Assembly: GCA_031261085.1 (NCBI GenBank)
Contig: JAISKB010000004.1
Coordinates: 1-64,000, forward strand
Length of the DNA stretch: 64,000 nucleotides
Direction: 5' to 3'
Origin: Christensenellaceae bacterium
GTDB taxonomy: Bacteria > Bacillota > Clostridia > Christensenellales > CAG-138
In this document: piece after piece, positions 9,937 to 19,010 of the stretch
Layout of the letters: each line of letters begins with the position of its first letter
How positions within the stretch are numbered: the stretch's first letter is position 1
Notes under the pieces: generated by a model
Told to the model about the DNA's origin: nothing
The model's input: the letters and a program-made list of their open reading frames with translations, nothing else
The model's database searches: none
Made by a program: the position numbers and the translations under genes

Positions 9937-10224
9937 TTTACATCTCCTTCTAAAATGCATGCAGCAAGTTGGTTTCCGCGCCGTATACGCCGGAATATGC
10001 CCGCGACACGCACTTAAAAACTGAGCACAGAGGATTATTAATGAAGGGAAGGCAAAACACACAGGCATGACCTTGAATCCCCACAGTCGATTATCGATTC
10101 CTGCGCCCATTTTTTTTGGTGTCAGAGATGCGAAAATATCATTAAATGAGCAGAGACAAAAAGAATTTATAACATGGTAGGCAGACGAATGTGTTCGTTA
10201 AAACAGTTGCAACCCGAAAATGAC

Positions 10225-10266
10225 AAAAGGAGCGAGTAAATATAAAATCTTATCCGCTCCTTTTTA
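10225..10266 (+). terminator. Terminator-like hairpin
   Basis: A 10-bp perfect stem AAAAGGAGCG / CGCTCCTTTT with a 20-nt AT-rich loop, followed on the plus strand by further T residues (TTTTTATTTA). The minus strand is also T-rich on its far side, so it could act in both directions, ending read-through from the defence operon before cas3. Confidence 0.5.
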
Positions 10267-10619
10267 TTTACCCTCAGAACTACACCGTTACCGAAAAGTT
10301 GTCTCTGAAATACCAGTTGTTCGTCTGAAGGACGCTTTGCCCATACGGTATAATAAAACCAACCTCGGAAACCCGCATGAAACAAGGGAATTTTAGGAAT
10401 TGCCGTATGGATTTTTGCTCTTTTCCCAGCGAAAATCAATGTCAATTCTCGGTCAAGGAAAGGATGGTGTAAAATACACGACAAACCCGTTACATTTTGT
10501 GGGGCATACGAGTTGCTAAAGCTAAACTAACCGAATAAGGGCGAGGTTTCATGGCGTCCCACACCAAGAAATCTTGCCTTTATTCTACCGCATTTCAAAC
10601 GGATAATCAAGTAAAACAT

Positions 10620-10669
10620 GGCGCGAACTCCATTGCTGGATTTTCAGCATCGGAGTCCGCGCCTTTTTT
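10620..10669 (+). terminator. Rho-independent terminator
   Basis: Stem GGCGCGAACTCC / GGAGTCCGCGCC (one mismatch) with a 20-nt loop, then TTTTTTG on the plus strand. No intact plus-strand gene lies upstream. This suggests the terminator or attenuator of a lost gene, or an attenuator leader for the tiny ORF at 10701. Confidence 0.65.
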
Positions 10670-10700
10670 GTTTTCCCAAAAAATTTGAGGAGGTGTGCTT

Positions 10701-10748
10701 ATGAGGAAAGAGTTTCAATACAGCTTGCGGGACTGCGATTGCGCCTAA
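10701..10748 (+). pseudogene. 15-codon ORF with a strong ribosome site, probably a gene start cut short
   Basis: A GAGGAGGTG ribosome site 4 nt upstream of ATG introduces MRKEFQYSLRDCDCA and a TAA. The near-perfect Shine-Dalgarno and a terminator-like hairpin just upstream look like the 5' part of a real gene. The body is missing, and AT-richer sequence of the helicase operon begins about 70 bp later. A genuine micropeptide cannot be excluded. No homolog was recognised. Confidence 0.35.
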
Positions 10749-10822
10749 GTTCTAAATCATTAAAGCTAAAATCGAGCTGCACCTCAATATGATTGTGGTC
10801 CGATTTAGTTCGTAGAATACTC

Positions 10823-13800
10823 TTATTGCTTAATCACTATCAATGGGTTGTATGATTTTAGATGCCATTTATTCCCCTCACGCGCCAAGTATAAACCATT
10901 GATATTTGCGATTCCAGAAAACGGGAGTTCTTCTGTTGATTCCGTAATCTCATAGAAAAAACCATCACTTGAAACCAGGAAGCACTCATCGCAGGCTTCT
11001 CGAATGTACAATCTATCGGGGAGGTCATATCTATCCCATGTGAAAACAGGAAATGTAATCCTTCGAGGATATTGTGCTTTGGCAGTGTTAGAAAGCAACT
11101 CGATCCAAACCTGTGCGCCATCGGAGACTTCGTAATCTTCCAATGGAAATTCCAATAGAATGCGTTTTGTTTCTGAAACATTTTTTTCTCTGAATATCTC
11201 GAAAGTTGACAATTCTAAAGCCGCACTTCTGGAACGCACACCTGCCATATATATGTTCGTAGCTGCCGGGTTTGGCAGGCCCAACTCAACAAACATAGCA
11301 ATTGAAGCGTATGCTTGAAGGATATTTTCTTCAGTCTCCTTATTAAACATTTGGGAAATGGCATGTATGATCCAGGGCAATGTGAAACCATAATAGTCTT
11401 TTGCGATTCCATCAACACCGTCATCTAGCTCTCTTATAGAAGAAAGTGAGAACCCGCTTATCCACGGGCTACGTATTGTATCCAGCAATGGTTGTTCAGG
11501 AACAGAGTTTATTATGCTTTGAGCATTTTCGTTGCTCCAAATTTCAATCTCTCGAACGATTATATCAATTGTTTCGATGCTGACGTCTGTACCATTATTA
11601 TCTTGTATGTAAGATAATGCAAGGGTTCTGAAGTGGTCTGTGTTTTGTAAAATCGACTGTGATAGAGAGAACGGAACACCGGATGCTATTAGCCTTTTTC
11701 TATCAGCATTGCTGGGTACTCTATTCAAAAGCGCGACGGTTCTTGCGTGCAAAAGGCTTATACAGTGTTCTCCTTCCTCGGGTTCCGCTTGTATAAGCGC
11801 CAGCGATTTCCTGAAAACATCATCTATCCAGCTTGCATCTGCATCATCTTCTCCAAAATCCTCGTGCATGGCAAGGAGTTCATCATCCAAATAATCAAAA
11901 AGCCCGTTCATCCATTCGACGAGATCGCTTCGGATATCCGCATCGATGAAATCATTTGCCACTGCTTCGATAAGCATTTCAAAGTCTGTGCTTGTCCGTC
12001 TTGCTGCCCTATAAATAGCTTTCAAGGCCACAAGTAAGCCGCTGCGCACGTTCTCCATTTGTTGGCTGTTAAAATAATCGCGTGCAAGGCTCATATCATT
12101 TCTAACACGCCAGCGATCTCTATTAGTAGACGCTTGTGTATCGATCGCGTATAGAATTTTACCCTCCACATCAGAAAAAGCACGCCCAGCACGTCCACAG
12201 ATATTCCAGAAATCTCTATTGCTAATTGATTCTTGACTGTAGTATGGCGTGAAGACAATTACTGTTGATATCCCTACATTAACTCCCTGACCAAGCGTTG
12301 AGGAGGCAATGATGATTAATGGAGGCTTAGAGCGCATAAGGCGTTCTATCGCTATACGCACAAGTGCTGGCAAGCGATTATTGTGGCAGATAATACCTTT
12401 TCTTGCTGCTCTCAGAACAATATCATCTTCGCGCAGTTCTTCAATACACACACTTTCAAATACGTTCCATAGTGATTCATTCCACGAATAATTCTCAGGA
12501 TGTTCGCCTAATGCTAAAAGCACACTTTCGGCTAATCCTTCGATAGAATTTGCTCTTGCAGAGTAAATCATAACCGTACCCGCTTCTGCTAAACGAACAG
12601 CAGTTGCTGCTACAGCTTCTTTTTTGTTATTGGGAAATGGGTTTCTTCTGCGTCCAAACCCTAATGGTCTTTTCTGGATAAAATTGGGATTAAAGGGCTC
12701 CCCACTACTTTTCCATTCCAGTCGAACACGATCCCCATTCCACAGTAATAAACCTAATCGCTCCAGTGATGGCTTCCACTCCGACTTTGCAACCGAATCC
12801 GGATCATCCGCAATCCATTGGGCTAAATCGCCAGCATTGGGCAGAACAGCCGATAGAAGCAACATTCTAATTTCATTTCGTGAAGCAAACTCTTTTATGT
12901 GGGTTAGAAACATCTCATTTTTTATATGCCTTTCTTCTGCGCCTAATAGGTGCCCTTCATCAACAACGATTAGCTTGATCTCCGTTTCAAGCCCTGAACC
13001 GCAGCGAATGAGAGCTTTGGCCTTTTCGGGGGTTGCAATAATAACTTGAGACTGGCTGATGAGTTCAAAATCTGTCACATTTGCAGTCGATCCACCATAT
13101 AGCTGTGAAACGGTGATATCGAGCGGTCCAAATGTTTTATTCAGACTCTGCTCAATTTCAAATGCCAACGAACGGAACGGGGCAAGATATAGGACTTTTG
13201 ACATTGTATGTGTAGATAAGGTTTTCAGAATGGCTATCTCCGCAACTCTTGTTTTTCCACCACTTGTCCTTAGATTAATCACTGCGCCACGATTTTCACC
13301 AATGGCCAACGGGAGGGAGGCCGTTTGAGAAGGCCACATTTCTGTGACGGGAGATTTAAAGCCGCCAAGAAGCCGGATGTACTTCTCAGTAATATATGTG
13401 GCGGGAATCAACGGTGGAAGCACTGTCCAAAGTGAGGCACTTTGAAAAGTAGAGAAGATTATTTTCGATAGCCGAACAATCAACCAATGCAACGTCAATC
13501 TGCTTTCTGATGCAAGCACCGATAGTTTTTCCAAGAGTTCAAATGCAAGCACAAAATCATCTTGATTCCCTGTGTGAATAAAGTCGGTAATGATTAAGAA
13601 GCAACGTGCAATCTCATGTGATATAATCCATGCGTTATAATCCTGAATATCCAGTGGTTCCAATGCTTGTTCAAAAAAGAGAGAGCTTGCAGTTTGCATA
13701 AGGGATTCAAAGTTCTTCTTCACAAACTGTACTACCATTTGCCCAACAGCAAAATCGATATTTACATCATTAAGAACAATAAATGCCCGTGAGTATTGTT

Positions 13801-14155
13801 TTGCGGCATACAAAGCCATACCTGCAATCAAAAGATGATAGTCTCTCGTCTCAGGCTCATCATTGTTATATTTGTATGCATCCGACAGTATTTTCCCGGC
13901 CTTTTCTAATATCGCTAACCCTTCAGTTGTATCAGAGTCCCCGTTTTCTATTAAAGAACATCCGCATGAAAGCAATGCATAAGCAATGTGCGTTGCCTTT
14001 TCTGTAAGTGAGGGATCAAAGTTTGGATAGTTTTCATTGCTCTCCCTAACTTCTTGAAGGATTCTTCGCGCATCAGCCTGGGTCACGAGATTATCAATTC
14101 TGCTTTGCGATAGACTGTCAAGTAAGCCCGCGATATAATCTGAAGGGATACTCAT
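10823..14155 (-). CDS. HamB-like SF2 helicase of a Hachiman-type defence system
   Basis: A 1110-residue protein. About 290 N-terminal residues are helical with no recognised domain, followed by an SF2 helicase core: motif I RTSGGKT (about 296-302), motif II DEGH (about 399-402), motif III SAVL, and a C-terminal ICGRAGRAF motif near residue 655, then a long C-terminal region of about 400 residues. The start overlaps the preceding nuclease gene by 4 nt (ATGA). That pairing with a DUF1837-type nuclease is the Hachiman (HamA-HamB) arrangement, in which the helicase senses damaged or foreign DNA and restrains the nuclease. Assignment to Hachiman rests on gene pairing and motifs; divergence could make it a separate family. 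Confidence 0.8.
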   Translation of the reverse strand: MSIPSDYIAGLLDSLSQSRIDNLVTQADARRILQEVRESNENYPNFDPSLTEKATHIAYALLSCGCSLIENGDSDTTEGLAILEKAGKILSDAYKYNNDEPETRDYHLLIAGMALYAAKQYSRAFIVLNDVNIDFAVGQMVVQFVKKNFESLMQTASSLFFEQALEPLDIQDYNAWIISHEIARCFLIITDFIHTGNQDDFVLAFELLEKLSVLASESRLTLHWLIVRLSKIIFSTFQSASLWTVLPPLIPATYITEKYIRLLGGFKSPVTEMWPSQTASLPLAIGENRGAVINLRTSGGKTRVAEIAILKTLSTHTMSKVLYLAPFRSLAFEIEQSLNKTFGPLDITVSQLYGGSTANVTDFELISQSQVIIATPEKAKALIRCGSGLETEIKLIVVDEGHLLGAEERHIKNEMFLTHIKEFASRNEIRMLLLSAVLPNAGDLAQWIADDPDSVAKSEWKPSLERLGLLLWNGDRVRLEWKSSGEPFNPNFIQKRPLGFGRRRNPFPNNKKEAVAATAVRLAEAGTVMIYSARANSIEGLAESVLLALGEHPENYSWNESLWNVFESVCIEELREDDIVLRAARKGIICHNNRLPALVRIAIERLMRSKPPLIIIASSTLGQGVNVGISTVIVFTPYYSQESISNRDFWNICGRAGRAFSDVEGKILYAIDTQASTNRDRWRVRNDMSLARDYFNSQQMENVRSGLLVALKAIYRAARRTSTDFEMLIEAVANDFIDADIRSDLVEWMNGLFDYLDDELLAMHEDFGEDDADASWIDDVFRKSLALIQAEPEEGEHCISLLHARTVALLNRVPSNADRKRLIASGVPFSLSQSILQNTDHFRTLALSYIQDNNGTDVSIETIDIIVREIEIWSNENAQSIINSVPEQPLLDTIRSPWISGFSLSSIRELDDGVDGIAKDYYGFTLPWIIHAISQMFNKETEENILQAYASIAMFVELGLPNPAATNIYMAGVRSRSAALELSTFEIFREKNVSETKRILLEFPLEDYEVSDGAQVWIELLSNTAKAQYPRRITFPVFTWDRYDLPDRLYIREACDECFLVSSDGFFYEITESTEELPFSGIANINGLYLAREGNKWHLKSYNPLIVIKQ

Positions 14156-14943
14156 ATGTCTCCCTCCAATCGATCAAAGGATTGTTCCACAACTGTTTCC
14201 GGGTTCTGCATTCCTAACGAAATCATCAATAAGTTATGCAGGCGATTCGGGGTGTGTTTATTAACGGGATTCCTTGCGTTGTGATTACCCATAAGCAAAC
14301 CGACATAATCAATATGTAGGCGATTTGTTGCGAACAACACAGCACACTCTTGAACCTTTACACCCAATTCGGGTTTGTTCTCTTGAAAGAGCCTTTCAGC
14401 CACAAACATAAGAGAAACGGGCAGGCCCGCCTGATTTGATTGCACAAGTCCATCAACTATTTCAATCACAGCTTGCTTGTTGGGAGCACCTCTGAACTTT
14501 GATTCCCCAACGATAATTCGCACCGGGTCGGAATCCAAGTCGAACAACAAAACATCGTCACCCTTCATGGATTGCTCAGGGTTAGTGTTGTATCTCAGCC
14601 TATATATGGGGAGTTGGGATTCGGTAGTGGAATCAAGGTACTCCGCAAGAAATATTTCCGCAAAGTTTCCTTTCTGCGTTGTAGAATTGTGCGGATAAAG
14701 TGATCGCGAGGGTGGGAGATTTGCTATTCTAAGAGAATCGACCAGCTCTCTATGGCGCCTTAATGCATCCGGGCTAACATGATGCTCCTGCAATACAGAG
14801 GACATGTGTTCGATTAGAACATCGTCATTTCCGTTCCCAGCTAATGCCCTGTGCGCAATTCCACTTTCCGTACTTTCATCATTGGATTGAAGCGAAATGG
14901 AAAACGGGTGTTCTCCAGTGGGGTGATTATTGATTATGGGCAT
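14152..14943 (-). CDS. HamA-like (DUF1837-type) PD-(D/E)XK nuclease
   Basis: A 263-residue protein with a C-terminal nuclease core: GNFAEIFLAEYL (Glu about 96), GDDVLLFD (Asp129/130) and IIVGESKF (Glu147, Lys149), matching the E...D...ExK pattern of PD-(D/E)XK enzymes and of the HamA DUF1837 domain. The effector of Hachiman degrades DNA when released by its helicase partner. Here the gene sits between a 702-aa gene (12 nt upstream) and the helicase gene (4-nt overlap). The N-terminal 80 residues have no recognised domain. Nuclease class is fairly secure; exact family membership is inferred. Confidence 0.75.
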   Translation of the reverse strand: MPIINNHPTGEHPFSISLQSNDESTESGIAHRALAGNGNDDVLIEHMSSVLQEHHVSPDALRRHRELVDSLRIANLPPSRSLYPHNSTTQKGNFAEIFLAEYLDSTTESQLPIYRLRYNTNPEQSMKGDDVLLFDLDSDPVRIIVGESKFRGAPNKQAVIEIVDGLVQSNQAGLPVSLMFVAERLFQENKPELGVKVQECAVLFATNRLHIDYVGLLMGNHNARNPVNKHTPNRLHNLLMISLGMQNPETVVEQSFDRLEGDI

Positions 14944-14955
14944 TATATCTTCTCC

Positions 14956-17064
14956 TTATACTTCAATCCGTTGCTTTTCATTGATATCTGGCGGGCAGCA
15001 GATTGCAGAGCGATTTGTCCAAATCACACCAAGAAAATTGGCATCCACAATTTCCTCTGTGACATTGGCCTCAAGAAGTTTAATACAATCACATTTCTCA
15101 TAGGATTTCCCGCAAACAGAGCACTTGCTTTGCTTGATTTCAAACATTGCACAAATCCAGATACCATTGTCACGAACAACTTCATACTGGTCTTTCTCTA
15201 ATTTCAACCAAGCCCAAACTCCTACGTCGTCAGGTTCGAGCTTATCAATATATTTTTTGTTAACGAGTAATTTGGGAAACAATAAAACGCCGTTTTTACC
15301 TCTTAAGTCAGCATGTGAGGGTGAATTGTTTGCCGGATGGTATGATTTCAAAAACTCAGATAAGGAATTCAACCACGAGGGTATGTCGGAATCAGATGAA
15401 GGTATATTTTTTTGTGAAGACAGATAGTAATCGCAAAAATCGTCTATATGTCCTGCGAAGGAATACTGTACACAATAATTATCGTAATTCACTTGAATCG
15501 AATATGATAAAAGCCGATCATCTCCATTGCTTTTCCATGCTTCGGAAAACCGCCTAAAACATTCAACCACCTGGTTGGCGATAAAAGAATCTCGGCATAC
15601 AAAAACAGGAAAATTATATACCATATCTTCTGTTGCAACCCTCGCACAAAATGGAATCCTCACATTCAACCCTAATTGTTTTAAATACTTCGCAATGCTT
15701 ACTGTGTCACCCTCAATAAATTTCTTGGCCCCATCTTTTGCCATGTATATCTGTGCTGGTCTAATCAATATGTCATAACCATCCGGGAAACTTTCAAGAG
15801 GAACACATTTTACACTAATTCTGACTCCATCACCAGCGCTCATATTTGCCGGAATAAAGGACTTCACTGAAAAGTCAGCATGTGAACTGAGGGTATTGTC
15901 TCGTCTTGTATGCCTCAAATCCAGTTTTGAATCAGTGCCACCAAAGTATTCACCCACTTGCATATTATCTCTGTAAAAATTGGTAATTAACGATTTCCAC
16001 AGGGGAGATTCTATATCGCCATCAATGCGCCACAGTTTTGTGTATCCCGTATGGCGTCCACTGTGCTTAATATCCTGATCAAGGCGAGCGACCATTTCCT
16101 CAGTTGTATATGCTCTAATTGCTCCATCCAAATGAGTAGGTAATCCTGTGTCGGCGTTTATCATGCTATGAACAAATCGGCAACCATACTTTTCGTTAGA
16201 GCTAATATCTATGTTAGCGATATCGGTGACTTCTTCGCATTCAAATGTTTGAATGCCATCTTGACGATACCAACCAAACTCGGTCTGAAGTACATCGGAT
16301 AGGAGGCCATCATAGTGTTCGTTTTTATAGACTGCTACCCCATCGGGTATTTTTGATAAATCATCATTAAACTTAGGCCCCCACCAGTATGAATATTCGA
16401 GTTCCTGTGATTGCGTTCCGGCAAGCCCAATGCAATTAAGATCAATAGCGATTCTTGGATTTACCCGTTCATCGCATTTTTGCAACAACTCAAAAAATGG
16501 TTCGTTCAGTGTATTTAGATAAGATAAACCTCGTCTGAAATACAAGTGAGCGAATAGTAACCATCCATCTTTTTCGTAGACACCTGGTTGGATATATTTA
16601 AGTTTGCTTAACGGCATTAAACCTTTTATTAAATCAGTCGCAATATTAGGAATAATGCGTTGAACAATGCCTACATCATAATATGCAACGGCATTTACCC
16701 AACAAGGTTTTGATGCTTCAGCGGACAACGAATCGCCAAGTTTATCTCTCAACTCGTCGTACTTATCCTGTTGAGATACTACTCGCTTATCATATAATTG
16801 CTTGTAGCTCAATTCCTGTAATTTCGAACGTTCAGTCTCGCTTTCTCCAATCAAAATACTGTTCATGAGATATGCTTTATGCGGCTCAAGATATAAGCCA
16901 GACAATTTAGTCCATCCTAAATGTTTTCTATGATCATGATTAAGAAATGAAGGTACGCCTTCTTCCCAAGTGTCCTCATAGGCCGAATACATGCCTTCGA
17001 TAGAAAATTTGTGACCGTATAGGTTGATTTCATCTGTTAATCCAACACCAGAAAACTCCAGCAT
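14956..17064 (-). CDS. Uncharacterised 702-aa first gene of the Hachiman-like operon
   Basis: I do not recognise a family for this protein, which classical two-gene Hachiman lacks. Visible features: an N-terminal segment VPSFLNHDHRKHLGWTKLSG (about residues 37-56) followed by YLEPHKAYLMNSILIG, which faintly resembles the NHD...IG core of HK97 prohead-protease-like folds; an acidic and aromatic middle; and a Cys cluster KCSVCGKSYEKCDC near 648-661, a likely zinc knuckle, with another CC near the end. The start ATG follows an AAGGGGGG ribosome site. It ends 12 nt before the nuclease gene and shares its promoter (17106-17134), so it is very likely a third system component, perhaps a sensor. Confidence 0.7.
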   Translation of the reverse strand: MLEFSGVGLTDEINLYGHKFSIEGMYSAYEDTWEEGVPSFLNHDHRKHLGWTKLSGLYLEPHKAYLMNSILIGESETERSKLQELSYKQLYDKRVVSQQDKYDELRDKLGDSLSAEASKPCWVNAVAYYDVGIVQRIIPNIATDLIKGLMPLSKLKYIQPGVYEKDGWLLFAHLYFRRGLSYLNTLNEPFFELLQKCDERVNPRIAIDLNCIGLAGTQSQELEYSYWWGPKFNDDLSKIPDGVAVYKNEHYDGLLSDVLQTEFGWYRQDGIQTFECEEVTDIANIDISSNEKYGCRFVHSMINADTGLPTHLDGAIRAYTTEEMVARLDQDIKHSGRHTGYTKLWRIDGDIESPLWKSLITNFYRDNMQVGEYFGGTDSKLDLRHTRRDNTLSSHADFSVKSFIPANMSAGDGVRISVKCVPLESFPDGYDILIRPAQIYMAKDGAKKFIEGDTVSIAKYLKQLGLNVRIPFCARVATEDMVYNFPVFVCRDSFIANQVVECFRRFSEAWKSNGDDRLLSYSIQVNYDNYCVQYSFAGHIDDFCDYYLSSQKNIPSSDSDIPSWLNSLSEFLKSYHPANNSPSHADLRGKNGVLLFPKLLVNKKYIDKLEPDDVGVWAWLKLEKDQYEVVRDNGIWICAMFEIKQSKCSVCGKSYEKCDCIKLLEANVTEEIVDANFLGVIWTNRSAICCPPDINEKQRIEV

Positions 17065-17105
17065 AAAAGCGCCCCCCTTGCGGCCACTTCCAGTATACTC
17101 AATTT

Positions 17106-17134
17106 ATTATACACCCCAATGCTGGCCTAAACAA
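17106..17134 (-). promoter_or_regulatory. Predicted promoter of the Hachiman-like operon
   Basis: On the minus strand a TTGTTT element is followed after exactly 17 nt by TATAAT, about 40 bp upstream of the 702-aa gene start. It lies between that gene and the divergent transposase, possibly within or touching the insertion sequence's left end. Confidence 0.55.
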
Positions 17135-17139
17135 CAGAT

Positions 17140-18360
17140 ACAAACACAGTTCTCTAGGTATAATGTACAAAAATGCCTGGAGGAGATTTGATGTCTGATA
17201 AATATACCGAAACCCAAAAGCAAGAAATCGTAGCCCTATATACCACAGGAACATCCGTCGCCGAACTCTGTGCCCAATACGGTGTACCACGCAGCACGCT
17301 GTATTTCTGGATTCATCGGTTTTCATCTTTGAAAACAATCACCGAAAAGACCGTGTATTATCAGGAGTATCTCGACCTCAAACGCCATGCGGACAAGCTG
17401 GAAAGACAGCTAGAGGTTATCAAAGCAGCTGGTTGCGGCATGGATGCCCCGCTTCAGGAAAAACTTGCGGCATTGGAAAGGCTATATGGGCAATACAGTG
17501 TACATACACTCTGCGATGCACTGGAAGTATCTCGTGGTACTTTCTACAATCACATCTTCCGCAGAACAAAGATAAGCGTGTATGACCGACGCCGAGAAGA
17601 AATCAGGGAACAGGTGCAAATAGTATTTGAAGAGTGTAAGCAAAGATATGGAGCCAAGAAAATATGCGCTGTTTTGGCAGACCGAGGTATTCGGACGTCC
17701 AGCAAGTACGTTGCTGAACTGATGCGCGAAATGGATTTACAGTGCGTCGGGCGAAACGCAAAGCGGGAATATCAAAAACAGGTCAACCGTAGAGGAAGAC
17801 CAAATGTGTTAAAACAGCAATTTGATGTGTCTGAGCCCAACTGTGTGTGGGTCAGCGATATAACCTACTTTAAGGTTAAGGACAAATTTTACTACATATG
17901 CACCATCATTGACCTGTTCTCCAGAAAAGTTATCGCTCATGGCATTTCACCCAAAAACAGCACCTACTTAGTCACATCTACTTTCAAGAAAGCATTTGAA
18001 AGCAGGATGCCACCGCAAGGGATCATGTTCCACAGCGATCAGGGCGTTCAATATACATCGCACAGTTTTCAAAAGCTATTGCGGATGAACAAAGTTGTCC
18101 AATCATTTTCCAAAACTGGCCGCCCAAATGATAACGCAGTGGCCGAGGCATTTTTCTCGTCCATGAAGAAGGAGGAGTTATATCGTACCAATTATAAATC
18201 GGAGCGGGAGTTCCGCACGGCTGTTGATGATTATATCTATTTTTATAATGTGGAAAGACCTCATGCTGGCCTGGCATACAGGACGCCAGACAGGATTGAA
18301 ACACAGTATCAGGCCAAACAAGAACCGGCAGGATAAATTGGACAAGGGGTTCAAAAGTGC
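17140..18360 (+). mobile_element. IS3-family insertion sequence (ends approximate)
   Basis: The element consists of one intact transposase gene and short flanks. The right end may be near 18343-18358, where TTGGACAAGGGGTTCA resembles IS3-type terminal repeats; its complement begins TGAACCCC. I could not find a convincing matching left repeat or a target duplication, so the limits are approximate. It lies between the defence operon and tRNA-Ala and may have come with the island or used it as a landing site. Confidence 0.6.
17191..18336 (+). CDS. IS3-family DDE transposase (single ORF)
   Basis: A 381-residue transposase from ATG 17191, chosen for its GGAGGAG ribosome site 6 nt upstream. The N-terminal helix-turn-helix reads VAELCAQYGVPRSTLYFWIHRF and is followed by a leucine-zipper-like helix. 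The integrase core has the DDE triad: Asp in VWVSDITYFK, Asp in MFHSDQGVQYTSH, Glu in NAVAEAFFSSMKKEE, then the YNVERPHAGL end block. Most IS3 elements make OrfAB by frameshifting; here both parts are in one uninterrupted frame, so transposition may be regulated differently. It appears intact. Confidence 0.92.
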   Translation: MSDKYTETQKQEIVALYTTGTSVAELCAQYGVPRSTLYFWIHRFSSLKTITEKTVYYQEYLDLKRHADKLERQLEVIKAAGCGMDAPLQEKLAALERLYGQYSVHTLCDALEVSRGTFYNHIFRRTKISVYDRRREEIREQVQIVFEECKQRYGAKKICAVLADRGIRTSSKYVAELMREMDLQCVGRNAKREYQKQVNRRGRPNVLKQQFDVSEPNCVWVSDITYFKVKDKFYYICTIIDLFSRKVIAHGISPKNSTYLVTSTFKKAFESRMPPQGIMFHSDQGVQYTSHSFQKLLRMNKVVQSFSKTGRPNDNAVAEAFFSSMKKEELYRTNYKSEREFRTAVDDYIYFYNVERPHAGLAYRTPDRIETQYQAKQEPAG

Positions 18361-18427
18361 TGCTTTTTGATCTTCACCTTCATGTTTTCCGATTTTTTGG
18401 TGAAAGTGCATTGGACATGCTCTAAAA

Positions 18428-18470
18428 CACAAAGATGCCGCAAAGCCCTATATACAGCAGCTTTGCGGCA
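18428..18470 (-). terminator. Terminator of tRNA-Ala
   Basis: An 11-bp perfect stem TGCCGCAAAGC / GCTTTGCGGCA lies 66 bp downstream of the tRNA on the minus strand, followed there by the T-rich TCTTTGTGTTTT. Confidence 0.6.
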
Positions 18471-18535
18471 AAAAGAAGAATCCGAAACCTTGCACAGTCC
18501 AATCAAACTGTTCAATGGTTCGGATTCATTCCGCA

Positions 18536-18611
18536 TGGTGGAGATAAGGGGACTCGAACCCCTGACTTCTGCATTGCGAACGCAGCGCTCTACCAACTGA
18601 GCTATATCCCC
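18536..18611 (-). tRNA. tRNA-Ala (anticodon CGC)
   Basis: A complete cloverleaf with encoded CCA. The acceptor stem GGGGATA / TATCTCC contains the G3:U70 pair diagnostic of tRNA-Ala, the anticodon loop is TTCGCAA (CGC, reading GCG) and the T loop is TTCGAGT. The 3' end points toward the IS element and the defence genes, the geometry of tRNA-targeted islands, although no second copy of the 3' end was found at the far side. Confidence 0.95.
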
Positions 18612-18771
18612 ATATTTCGCTTTAGAAAGTCCACTTGGAGGGCACCCTTACAAGCATTATATAGTTTACACGAAACCTCTTCAAAAATCAATATCCTTTT
18701 TTATCGAAGGCCCATGCCGCTTGACAAGCCCACGGTTATGCGTTAAAATAACAAAGCATCAAAAAGTATGT

Positions 18772-18847
18772 GCGCTTGTAGCTCAGTGGATAGAGTGCCC
18801 GGCTACGAACCGGTAGGTCGAAGGTTCGAATCCTTCCAGGCGCGCCA
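18772..18847 (+). tRNA. tRNA-Arg (anticodon ACG)
   Basis: A complete cloverleaf with encoded CCA. The acceptor stem is GCGCTTG / CAGGCGC, the anticodon stem-loop CCGG CTACGAA CCGG gives ACG (A34 normally edited to inosine), and the T loop is TTCGAAT. It is transcribed divergently from tRNA-Ala and followed closely by a strong terminator. Confidence 0.95.
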
Positions 18848-18856
18848 AACCGTTTA

Positions 18857-18900
18857 CCATCTATTGATACAGAGCGTTTTTCAATAGATGGTTTTTTATT
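18857..18900 (+). terminator. Terminator of tRNA-Arg
   Basis: Perfect 11-bp stem CCATCTATTGA / TCAATAGATGG with a 13-nt loop and TTTTTTATTT after it, nine bases past the tRNA 3' end. Confidence 0.85.
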
Positions 18901-19010
18901 TGCCTGAAACAGCTTGGTTTTAGGCGATTGTGGCTTCCGTATTTCGTCATGCCGCTTGCCCTCGGCAGCCGATGGCGCGATATATACTGTTGAAGGGGTG
19001 ACCAGCGCAT

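Larger units (their letters stand above)
9937..10822. other. Gene-poor junction between cas operon and defence operon
   Basis: This 886-bp stretch holds no convincing gene longer than 20 codons. The minus-strand open frame at 10167-10484 has no recognisable domain and crosses a terminator-like hairpin. The region should contain the cas3 promoter on the minus strand. It also contains two hairpins (10225-10264 and 10620-10669) and a strong ribosome site followed by a 15-codon ORF, listed separately. It looks like scar tissue at an island boundary. Confidence 0.6.

Noticed and set aside
10167..10484. 105-aa minus-strand ORF
   Set aside because: No recognisable domain or ribosome site, and it crosses a terminator-like hairpin.
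18434..18596. tRNA-overlapping ORFs around 18351-18746
   Set aside because: They run through the tRNA-Ala gene and its terminator and have no protein-like character.
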